From Gammaproteobacteria bacterium (GTDB lineage: Bacteria; Pseudomonadota; Gammaproteobacteria; HTCC5015), in NCBI GenBank assembly GCA_026004975.1, contig BPKE01000001.1:186001-250000 (forward strand): DNA of 64,000 nucleotides. The letters run 5' to 3'. A model generated the notes under the pieces. The model was not told the DNA's origin, searched no databases, and saw nothing but the letters and a program-made list of their open reading frames with translations. Of this stretch, positions 57,332 to 64,000 are shown piece after piece; positions within the stretch are counted from its first letter, which is position 1; each line of letters opens with the position of its first letter. A program made the position numbers and the translations under genes.

Positions 57332-59827
57332 TCACGCCGGGACGATCTTCACGGCGCACTTCTTGTAGTCCGTCTGCTTGGAAATGGGATCCGTCGCGTC
57401 CAGAGTCAGCTTGTTGACCAGCAGGCGGGCGTCGAACCACGGGATGAACACCACGCCCGGCGGCGGACGGTTGCGGCCGCGCGTCTCCACCCGCCCGCGG
57501 ACCTCGCCGCGCCGGCTGATCACCCGAACCTCGCTGCCGCGCCGCAGTTGCAGGCGCTCGGCATCGTCCGGATGCATGTAGACCAGCGCCTGCGGCACGG
57601 CGCGGTAGAGCTCGGGCACGCGCATGGTCATGGAGCCCGAGTGCCAGTGCTCGAGCACCCGGCCGGTGGTCAACCAGAAGGGGTAGTCTTCGTCGGGCGC
57701 CTCGGCCGGCGGCTCGTACGGCAGCGCGAAAATCACCGCGCGCCCGTCCGGTTTGCCGTAGAACCGCCAGCCGCTGCCGGCCGGCACGTAGGGATCCTCC
57801 CCTTCCCGGTAACGCCAGCGCGTTTCCCGGCCGTTCACCACCGGCCAGCGCAGCCCACGCACCTGGTGGTAGACGTCGAACGGGGCCAGATCATGGCCGT
57901 GGCCGCGGCCGAACCGCGCGTACTCCTCGAACAGCCCCTTCTGGATGTAGAAACCGAAAGCCTGGGCCTCGTCGTTGCGGTACGCCGGGTCGCAGTCCGC
58001 CAAGGGGTAGCGGTCCACTTGCCCGTTGCGGAACAACACCTCGTAGAGGGTCTTGCCGCGATACTGCGGATGCGCATCGAGCAGCGCCCGGGGCCACACC
58101 TCCTCGGTGCGGAAGCGCTTGGAGAATTCGACGATCTGCCACAGGTCCGAACGCGCCTCGCCCGGCGGCGGGACCAGTTGGTGCCAGAACTGGGTGCGCC
58201 GCTCGGCGTTGCCGTAAGCGCCCTCCTTCTCCACCCACATGGCGCTGGGCAGAATGAGATCCGCGGCTTGCGCGGTGACCGTCGGATAGACGTCGGAGAC
58301 GACGATGAAATTCTCGGGATTGCGGTACCCCGGATAAGTTTCCTCGTTGAGGTTGGCGGCCGCCTGGAGGTTGTTGTTGACCTGGATCCAGTAAGCGTTG
58401 ATCAAACCGTCGTGCAGGCGCCGGTTCTGCTCCACCGCATGGAAACCGGGCTTGGCCGGGATCGTGTCCGGCGGCAGTTTCCAGATCTTCTCGGCCAGCG
58501 CCCGGTGCTCCGGGTTGGCCACGACCAGGTCCGCCGGCAGCCGGTGCGCGAACGTGCCCACCTCGCGGGCCGTGCCGCAGGCCGAGGGCTGGCCGGTTAG
58601 CGAGAAGGGGCTGTTGCCCGGCGTGGCGATCTTGCCGGTGAGCAGGTGCAGGTTGTAGATCATGTTGTTGACCCACACCCCGCGGGTGTGCTGGTTCACC
58701 CCCATGGTCCACAGCGACATGACCTTGACCTGCGGGTCCGCGTAAAGCTCGGCGAGCGCGTCGAGCTGCTTGCGGCTCAAACCCGACAAGGCCGAGACGC
58801 GCTTGGCGTCGTAGGCGTCGACGAAGCGGGCGAAGGCATCGAAATCGATCGGTTCCGAGGCGCCGGGGTCGCCGGCGTTCTTCGCCTTGCGCTGGAGCGG
58901 ATGTTCGGGCCGCAGGCCGTAGCCGATGTCGGTCACACCCTTGCGGAAATTGACATGGCGCTCGACGAAGTCCCGGTTCACGCGGCCGCTGCGGATGATG
59001 TAACGGGCGATGTAGTTCAGGATCGCCAGATCGCTGTGCGGCTTGAACACCAGCGGCAGGTCGGCCAGATCGAAGCAGCGGTTCTCGAAGGTGGACAACA
59101 CGGCCACCCGCACCTGCGGGTGGCTGAGGCGCCGGTCGGTCAGGCGTGTCCACAGTATGGGATGCATCTCCGCCATGTTGGCGCCCCACAGGACGAAGGC
59201 GTCGGCGTGCTCGAAGTCGTCGTAGCACCCCATCGGCTCGTCCGCGCCGAAGGTGCGCATGAAGCCGGCCACGGCCGAGGCCATGCAGTGGCGTGCGTTG
59301 GGCTCGATGTTGTTCGAGCGGAACCCGGCTTTCATCAGTTTGACCGCGGCATAGCCTTCCCAGACGGTCCACTGCCCGGACCCGAAGAAACCGACCGCTT
59401 CCGGTCCCTTTTCGCGCAAGACCCGCTTGAACTGCTCGGCCATCACGTCGAAGGCGGTGTCCCAGCTCACCGGGGTGAATTCGCCGTTCTTGTCGTAACG
59501 GCCGTTCTTCATGCGCAGCAAGGGGCGCATCAGGCGGTCCTTGCCGTAGAGGATCTTGGCGAGGAAGTAGCCCTTGACGCAGGCCAGGCCGCGGTTCACC
59601 TCGGCCTTGATGTCGCCGTGGGTGGCGACCACGCGGTCGTCCTTGACGGCCACGTGAATCCCGCAGCCGGTGCCGCAGAACCGGCACGGCGCCTTGGACC
59701 ACTTCAGGTGCGTGTAGGCCGAGTCGGTGACGACGTTGGCCGCCTCGCCCCGCCACGGCAGGCCCGCCGCTGCGGCGGCGGCCGCCGCCGCCGAGCCCTT
59801 GATGAATTCGCGACGCGTGAGCTTCAT
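57332..59827 (-). CDS. napA: Periplasmic nitrate reductase catalytic subunit NapA
   Basis: 831 residues. A twin-arginine leader ([20 protein letters not shown]) directs folded export. The [4Fe-4S] Cys are in [20 protein letters not shown] and GLACVKGYF; the molybdenum-ligating Cys is in [18 protein letters not shown]. It binds bis-MGD and reduces nitrate to nitrite in the periplasm. C-terminal motifs include [20 protein letters not shown]. The start overlaps napD by 4 bases. Length is normal for the family (about 830). Confidence 0.97.
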   Translation of the reverse strand: MKLTRREFIKGSAAAAAAAAAGLPWRGEAANVVTDSAYTHLKWSKAPCRFCGTGCGIHVAVKDDRVVATHGDIKAEVNRGLACVKGYFLAKILYGKDRLMRPLLRMKNGRYDKNGEFTPVSWDTAFDVMAEQFKRVLREKGPEAVGFFGSGQWTVWEGYAAVKLMKAGFRSNNIEPNARHCMASAVAGFMRTFGADEPMGCYDDFEHADAFVLWGANMAEMHPILWTRLTDRRLSHPQVRVAVLSTFENRCFDLADLPLVFKPHSDLAILNYIARYIIRSGRVNRDFVERHVNFRKGVTDIGYGLRPEHPLQRKAKNAGDPGASEPIDFDAFARFVDAYDAKRVSALSGLSRKQLDALAELYADPQVKVMSLWTMGVNQHTRGVWVNNMIYNLHLLTGKIATPGNSPFSLTGQPSACGTAREVGTFAHRLPADLVVANPEHRALAEKIWKLPPDTIPAKPGFHAVEQNRRLHDGLINAYWIQVNNNLQAAANLNEETYPGYRNPENFIVVSDVYPTVTAQAADLILPSAMWVEKEGAYGNAERRTQFWHQLVPPPGEARSDLWQIVEFSKRFRTEEVWPRALLDAHPQYRGKTLYEVLFRNGQVDRYPLADCDPAYRNDEAQAFGFYIQKGLFEEYARFGRGHGHDLAPFDVYHQVRGLRWPVVNGRETRWRYREGEDPYVPAGSGWRFYGKPDGRAVIFALPYEPPAEAPDEDYPFWLTTGRVLEHWHSGSMTMRVPELYRAVPQALVYMHPDDAERLQLRRGSEVRVISRRGEVRGRVETRGRNRPPPGVVFIPWFDARLLVNKLTLDATDPISKQTDYKKCAVKIVPA

Positions 59828-60093
59828 TCCAGCACCTCGTCCAGTGCTTCGGAGGATTCCCGGTGGTGGTACGCCAGCGCCACCTGCAGCACCCCGTCCA
59901 GGGCTTGGAGCCGCTCGATGACGTCCGCCAGCGCGCCGTCACCGGCGGCCTCGACGACCAGGACCAGCTTGCCCGCCGGGTCGGCCGCGGCGATGTCGAC
60001 GCCGGGCCAGCGCTGCAGCACCCCGCGCACCGCCTCGAACCAACCCGGCTTGAGGTAGACGACCAGGCCGCCGATGTCGACCGGGACGCTCAT
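59824..60093 (-). CDS. napD: NapA chaperone NapD
   Basis: 89 residues of the small ferredoxin-like NapD family: [20 protein letters not shown] at the start, then [20 protein letters not shown] and [19 protein letters not shown]. NapD binds the twin-arginine leader of NapA and prevents premature export. It overlaps napE at its start and napA at its end by a few bases each. Confidence 0.93.
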   Translation of the reverse strand: MSVPVDIGGLVVYLKPGWFEAVRGVLQRWPGVDIAAADPAGKLVLVVEAAGDGALADVIERLQALDGVLQVALAYHHRESSEALDEVLE

Positions 60094-60266
60094 GCGCTGG
60101 GCGGACCGGCGAACGCCTGGTAAAGCCAGACCAGCAGCCCGTAGCCGCCGACGACGAACACCGCCAGCAGCGGTGCGAGCACCACGGTCAGGAACAGGAA
60201 GACGAGCAACTCCTCGCGCGCCTCGCGGCGCGCTTCGGAATCACGATCGGACTGGGCTTTCGGCAT
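60090..60266 (-). CDS. napE: Small membrane protein NapE
   Basis: 58 residues, shorter than usual ORF cut-offs. The charged head (MPKAQSDRDSEARREAREEL) leads to one membrane segment (FLFLTVVLAPLLAVFVVGGY), then GLLVWLYQAF. This matches NapE in length, in the single helix and in position as the first gene of a nap operon. Its TGA overlaps the napD ATG. The precise role of NapE is unknown. There is no napF, napG or napH gene beside it. Confidence 0.88.
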   Translation of the reverse strand: MPKAQSDRDSEARREAREELLVFLFLTVVLAPLLAVFVVGGYGLLVWLYQAFAGPPSA

Positions 60267-60334
60267 GACCCCGACTCAACGACGGCGGACGCCGCCATTC
60301 CAGCGCGCGCCGCCGGGGTCGGCAATCGTTGAAA

Positions 60335-60913
60335 TTACGTAGCGTCCTGTGGCGGCAGGAAACGCAGCGCCTCGCTGTCTTCGCCGACCGGCCGGGCCCG
60401 CTCGCCCTCCGGCGCGACATAGGTGACGCGCAGCCCCGAGTTGCCGCCGCCCTGGAAGTAGCTCAGCTTGAACCGGTGATGGCCCGGCTCGAGCGCCACG
60501 CTGCAGGTGTCGTAGCGCAACGGCCGGTCACCGCGGTATTCGCAGACCAGGCGCCCGTCGACGTAGAGCGCGAAGCCGTCGTCGCTGCCCACGGTGAAAC
60601 GATAGAGGCCGCCCTTGCGCACGTCGAGAACCGTTTCGACGTCCAGGAAGAAATTCTCGACGTAGCCGAATTCACCGAGCTTGGGGTGCCGCAGGCGTGA
60701 GCCGGATTCCAGCTCGAGCGTGTCCAACCACAGGGTCTTGCCGTAGGCCACCGCGCGCGGCTGGTGAACGTCCAGGATCGGCGCGTTGTTCTTGCTCACC
60801 GTGACCTTCAGCGGGCCGCTGACGTGCGGCGGAATCATGTGGTCGATCACCCACCACCCTGCGGCCGCCAGGATCAGCGAAAACACGGTGTTGCGGTTCC
60901 AATGCCACTTCAT
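60335..60913 (-). CDS. Membrane-anchored PA14-like domain protein
   Basis: 192 residues. One N-terminal hydrophobic helix (NTVFSLILAAAGWWVIDHM) anchors it. The rest resembles a PA14 carbohydrate-binding beta-sandwich: FGYVENFFLDVET, YRFTVGSDDGFALYVDGRLV and GHHRFKLSYFQGGGNSGLRV, where the SDDGF(A)LYVDG block is the usual PA14 core. Its start overlaps the stop of the upstream glycosyltransferase gene (ATGA), so the two are coupled. The likely role is binding or presenting a glycan on the periplasmic side; that is inference. Confidence 0.7.
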   Translation of the reverse strand: MKWHWNRNTVFSLILAAAGWWVIDHMIPPHVSGPLKVTVSKNNAPILDVHQPRAVAYGKTLWLDTLELESGSRLRHPKLGEFGYVENFFLDVETVLDVRKGGLYRFTVGSDDGFALYVDGRLVCEYRGDRPLRYDTCSVALEPGHHRFKLSYFQGGGNSGLRVTYVAPEGERARPVGEDSEALRFLPPQDAT

Positions 60914-62421
60914 CGAACCGGCGCCATTTTCCAGAAATCGAACCATTGCCGCAGCGCGAACTCGCCCTCGGTGAGCGGGCGGTAATAGGTGAGCGGCGAG
61001 AAATGCCAGTAGACCAGCAGCACGATCAGGCCGAAGGCGGCCAGATTCGCGTAGAAATGCCGCCGCCCCGTGCCCGTTTGGTCCGCGAACAGATAGGCGC
61101 CGAGCGCCGCCAGGTTCAACCAGGCGAACAGCAGCGGGACGAAGTAGTGGTACAGATACATCACCCGCTCGATCTGCAGGATGGCCGCCATGTACGCGAA
61201 ATAGAGCACCGTGAACAGGACGACCCAGGCGAAACGGCGACCGTCCGGCGGGCGCAAGCCGAACACGAGCGCCGCGATCAACAAGGCCGCGCCGAGCAGG
61301 ACGCCGGCGAACGCACTGAACCAGCCGGCGGCATTGGGCACGAGGTAGAGGTAGCGCACCTCGGTCCGGCCGTCCACCGTGTCCTTGGCCCAGCGGTAGT
61401 TGATGGTCTTGTTGCCGAGCGGCCAGCCGAGCGGATGGCTGCCGTTCTCTCCCGGCTTGCAGGGGTCGAGCCGCGGCACGCCGTCGGCGTAATCGCGCAT
61501 GTACAACCAGTTGTCGCGCAGGCCGACGACGAACGCCGCCAGGCTGGCGCTGCGGCCGCTGCGGATGAGCTCCAGGTATTCGGGACTGGCGCGATAGGTT
61601 TTTCCCGGCACGACCGTCTGGCCGAGGGCGATGTGCACGTACATCACCGCCAACAGCACGGCACCGATCGCGCCGGTCGCCGCGGCCGCGGCGCCCGGCA
61701 GGGCCGCCAGGGGTTCGCGCCAGCGCCCGGCCCGCAAGGCGGGCCACCACGCCCAGCCGAACAAGGCCGGGAACAGCAACAGCAACACGGCACCGTTGAC
61801 CTTCACCGCGATGACCAACCCGACCAGAAAGCCGAGCAGGCCGTAGCGCCACCACGGCACGGGCCGGCCACGGGTGATGATGCGCGTGAAATACCACAGC
61901 GCGAGCACCAGGAAAAAGAGCTGGATGCCCTCGAGCATCGCGCCACGGCTGTGCACGATGACGCCGTTGTCGAACAGCAACGGCACGGTGGCCGCTGCCG
62001 CCAGGTGCGCGTTGCCCGTGACGTTGAGGGCGGTGCGGAAGAAAAAGGGCGCCGCGAGGATCATGCACAGCACCGACATCAAGCGGAAGCCGGCGAAACT
62101 CATGTCCGGCGGCAGGTCCGCATCCTTGATGTAATCGACCCGGACGAAGCGACTCTTGTCCTTGCCCGCGTTCGGATCGAGAAGCCACTCGCCGAAAGCC
62201 AAGAGCAGCTTGCCCAACGGCGGGTGCGGCTCCATGTACATGACGCCGTCCAGGTACTTCTGGGCCGAAGCGATGTGATAATTCTCGTCCCAGAACAGGG
62301 CCCGCGGCTCGTGGTAGCGGATGCCGTAGGTCGCGGCCGCGACGACCAGCGCCGCCACGGTGTACACGAGCGGCCAGCGCCGCGTCAGGGACATCCAGAC
62401 GGTTTTCAGCGTCTCAACCAT
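60910..62421 (-). CDS. Polyprenyl-phosphate sugar-dependent glycosyltransferase, PMT/GT39-like
   Basis: 503 residues with about ten membrane segments. The first periplasmic loop carries the acidic pair in ALFWDENYHIASAQKYLDG and HPPLGKLLLAFGEWLL, the hallmark of the PMT/ArnT GT-C superfamily that uses lipid-linked sugars. The closing segments (MYLYHYFVPLLFAWLNLAAL) also resemble protein O-mannosyltransferases. The acceptor cannot be read from the sequence. It is coupled to the PA14-like gene and lies 168 bases from a secreted glycosidase with long polyserine linkers, which makes those linkers a conceivable acceptor. Confidence 0.82.
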   Translation of the reverse strand: MVETLKTVWMSLTRRWPLVYTVAALVVAAATYGIRYHEPRALFWDENYHIASAQKYLDGVMYMEPHPPLGKLLLAFGEWLLDPNAGKDKSRFVRVDYIKDADLPPDMSFAGFRLMSVLCMILAAPFFFRTALNVTGNAHLAAAATVPLLFDNGVIVHSRGAMLEGIQLFFLVLALWYFTRIITRGRPVPWWRYGLLGFLVGLVIAVKVNGAVLLLLFPALFGWAWWPALRAGRWREPLAALPGAAAAATGAIGAVLLAVMYVHIALGQTVVPGKTYRASPEYLELIRSGRSASLAAFVVGLRDNWLYMRDYADGVPRLDPCKPGENGSHPLGWPLGNKTINYRWAKDTVDGRTEVRYLYLVPNAAGWFSAFAGVLLGAALLIAALVFGLRPPDGRRFAWVVLFTVLYFAYMAAILQIERVMYLYHYFVPLLFAWLNLAALGAYLFADQTGTGRRHFYANLAAFGLIVLLVYWHFSPLTYYRPLTEGEFALRQWFDFWKMAPVR

Positions 62422-62535
62422 CGTTCGAAGCGCTCACGGCCGGTGGCGCCCGGCACGGTCCCGGATGGTAAACCATTTTCGCATCGATCAGCCAGCGGCG
62501 AATGCCGGCGCCGGGCGGTGGGGCGACATCGTGGG

Positions 62536-62560
62536 AGAAAAGGCGGCCGTCCCTGGCCGC
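62536..62560 (-). terminator. Rho-independent terminator of the glycosidase gene
   Basis: On the minus strand GCGGCC, loop AGGGAC and GGCCGC are followed by CTTTTCTCC, 29 bases after the stop at 62589. Confidence 0.6.
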
Positions 62561-62588
62561 ACGAGTCGCCCATCGGGCGGGGAGGGGT

Positions 62589-64000
62589 TCAGTGGGCGCT
62601 GCAGGCCGGCGGGCTGATGTTGCCGCTGGTGCTGCCTTGCAGGCCGAAGGTCACGCTCTGGCCGGGGGCCAGGTTGCCGTTCCAGGACACGTTCGAGCCG
62701 CTCAGGGTCGAACCGCTGGTCGTGGCAAAAGCGATGCCCCAGCTGTTGGTGACGCTCACCGTCCGGTCGAAGCTCAAGGTCGCCGTCCAGCCGGTCACCG
62801 GGCTCGTGCCGGTGTTGGTCACCGTGTAGTTGTTGAGCACGAAGCCGCTACCCCAGCTGTCCACCGTGCCCGGCGTGCAGGAGAGGGCCGAACCGGCCGC
62901 CGATGAGCTCGAGCTGCTCGACGAAGACGTGCTGCTGGAACTGGACGAACTGCTCGAGGAGACGCTGCTCGACGAACTGCTGGTCGAGCTGCTCGACGAG
63001 GACACGCTGGAGCTGCTCGAGCTGCTGCTGGACGAGACGCTGGAGCTGCTGCTCGAGGAGGACACGCTGCTGGAGCTGGACGCGCTGCTGCTGGAGCTCG
63101 AGGCCGCCCCGCCGCAGGCCACGCCGTTCAGGGTGAAGGCCGTCGCCACGTTCGCCGGCGGCTGGCTGTTGTTGGCCTGGAAGCCGAAGCTCGCCGTGCC
63201 GCCGTTGGCCGCCAGGCGACCGTTCCAGTGCCCGGCCGGGTTCGAGGCCGTCACCTGCGAACCCGAGGTGCTGAAGCTCGCGTTCCAGCCGCCGGCGAAG
63301 CTTTCACCCGCGCCCAGGTTCCACACCAGCGTCCAGCCGTCGATCGGCTGGCTCGACAGGTTGCGGACGGTGACGTTGACCTGGAAGCCGCTGCCCCAGT
63401 CGTTGGCGATCACGTAGTCCACGGCGCAGGTTCCGCTGCCGCCGGTGCTGCTGCTCGAAGACGAACTGCTCGGCGGCGGCATGCTGCTCGATGAACTCGA
63501 GCTGCTGCTCGAGCTGCTCGACGAGCTGCTGGCGCTGCTGCTCGAGGAGGACGAGGAGCCGGAGCCGCCGTAGATGCTGGCGATCACCGAGGTTTCACGG
63601 ATGCCGTTCGGGCCGTTGATCAACCGCTCGCCCCAGGACGAGAGGTTGTTCGGATCCCAGTTGATGACGATGTCCAGGGAGGTGCAGCAGCCGCCGTTGC
63701 CGGACCAGGACCAGCCGATGTAGCCGATGCCGCGCCGCTGCGCCTCGGCCATGATGGTGTCCTCGTCCACCGGGTTGCCCTGGTGATCGGCGCCGAATTC
63801 ACCGACCACGAGCGGCAGCCCGTGGGTCGCGAAGGCGTCCATATAGGAGACGATCGTCGAGGCGTTCTGGTAGACCTCGTACATGTGCACGGAGAAGACC
63901 AGCTTGCCGAGCGGATCCGCGGCGAAGATGGTCGGCGCGTTGTTGCGCATGTAGTTCTGCCAGTCCTGGCCCCAGTTCGCCGCGTCGACCATCAGCAGAT
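62589..64000 (-). CDS. Secreted GH5 glycosidase (probable beta-mannanase) with two CBM2 modules, 5' end beyond window
   Basis: The frame is open at 64000, so only about 470 C-terminal residues are seen. First comes the end of a GH5 catalytic domain: VDAANWGQDWQNYMRNNAP, VFSVHMYEVYQNA and LPLVVGEFGADH (the Glu should be the nucleophile), then GIGYIGWSWSGNGG. This pattern fits subfamily 8 beta-mannanases better than cellulases. A 50-residue polyserine linker, a CBM2 (from CAVDYVIANDWGSGFQV), a second 70-residue polyserine linker and a second CBM2 (WGSGFVLNNYTVTNTG) follow. CBM2 modules bind cellulose. It is probably an extracellular plant-wall enzyme. Polyserine linkers are typical of Cellvibrio-like gammaproteobacteria. 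Confidence 0.85.
   Translation of the reverse strand, partial: LLMVDAANWGQDWQNYMRNNAPTIFAADPLGKLVFSVHMYEVYQNASTIVSYMDAFATHGLPLVVGEFGADHQGNPVDEDTIMAEAQRRGIGYIGWSWSGNGGCCTSLDIVINWDPNNLSSWGERLINGPNGIRETSVIASIYGGSGSSSSSSSSASSSSSSSSSSSSSSSSMPPPSSSSSSSSTGGSGTCAVDYVIANDWGSGFQVNVTVRNLSSQPIDGWTLVWNLGAGESFAGGWNASFSTSGSQVTASNPAGHWNGRLAANGGTASFGFQANNSQPPANVATAFTLNGVACGGAASSSSSSASSSSSVSSSSSSSSVSSSSSSSSSSVSSSSSSTSSSSSSVSSSSSSSSSSTSSSSSSSSSAAGSALSCTPGTVDSWGSGFVLNNYTVTNTGTSPVTGWTATLSFDRTVSVTNSWGIAFATTSGSTLSGSNVSWNGNLAPGQSVTFGLQGSTSGNISPPACSAH
62910..63110 (-). repeat. Polyserine-encoding low-complexity tract 2
   Basis: Mixed AGC, TCG and TCC codons encode about 65 Ser with scattered Val, Ala and Thr. The tract is a likely site of length variation and assembly error. 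Confidence 0.7.
63448..63560 (-). repeat. Polyserine-encoding low-complexity tract 1
   Basis: A Ser-rich linker of about 35 residues interrupted by a short Met-Pro-Pro-Pro piece, between the catalytic domain and the first CBM2. Confidence 0.65.

Noticed and set aside
60267-60334. Possible FNR or NarP site before napE
   Set aside because: The AT-rich stretch does not match TTGAT-N4-ATCAA or a NarL/P heptamer pair closely enough.
62830-63417. A Leu/Glu-rich plus-strand ORF resembling a coiled coil
   Set aside because: It is the complement of polyserine codons in the glycosidase gene and has no ribosome site.
62900-63560. Repeated units suggesting a CRISPR array or satellite
   Set aside because: The repeats are degenerate Ser codons inside an open frame, without constant spacers.

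Overview
The window is about 64 kb of very GC-rich, densely coding chromosomal DNA from a gammaproteobacterium. The evidence is gene order: thrS-infC-rpmI-rplT-pheS-pheT-ihfA-merR-tRNA-Pro, a clpS-clpA pair, a nudJ-like gene followed by mnmA, a DUF1249 (YqiB-like) gene and a napEDABC operon. I cannot name the genus. There is no phage, insertion sequence, integrase or CRISPR array. Both end genes run off the window.

Left part (1-13 kb): the tail of an RND/MMPL exporter, a LuxR-type regulator, a LolA-like lipoprotein-sorting protein and an outer-membrane barrel form one envelope-transport module. Next come a small secreted protein, an alkaline phosphatase and tRNA-Arg. A thioredoxin / DUF4266 lipoprotein / DUF3570 barrel cassette follows, then the MoxR ATPase / DUF58 / DUF3488-transglutaminase triad and a DUF1249 gene.

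Middle (13-33.5 kb) is mostly housekeeping: infA, clpA, clpS, icd, a CysB-like LysR regulator, a Nudix hydrolase, mnmA, acnA, fumC, purB, lysS, prfB, recJ and an RpfE-type gene. Three TCA-cycle genes (icd, acnA, fumC) lie close together. An alginate-export-type porin sits beside a glycogen block (glgP, glgC, glgA; 33.7-39 kb). It is followed by a class I aldolase and a FixJ-like response regulator.

Right part (41-64 kb): tRNA-Pro and the translation operon from merR back to thrS, an orphan cheB, tRNA-Val, uvrB, an aspartate aminotransferase, a Crp/Fnr regulator, citramalate synthase, napEDABC, a PA14-like protein coupled to a membrane glycosyltransferase, and the 3' part of a secreted GH5 enzyme (probably a beta-mannanase) with two CBM2 modules on polyserine linkers. 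Together the genes suggest a respiring, nitrate-reducing, glycogen-storing cell able to attack plant polysaccharide.

Several conserved genes carry one-base frame breaks. There are five in prfB (including one extra G in the otherwise canonical RF2 frameshift element), one at the rpfE/recJ junction, one in glgP, and one in a G-run of the DUF4266 gene. Seven of the eight lie between 28.5 and 35 kb. Sequence error is the simplest explanation, but it should be checked. The most interesting candidate for an uncharacterised system is the thioredoxin / Gly-Cys-tailed lipoprotein / DUF3570 cassette at 6.6-8.6 kb. The second is the glycosyltransferase / PA14 / polyserine-linked glycosidase neighbourhood at the right edge.
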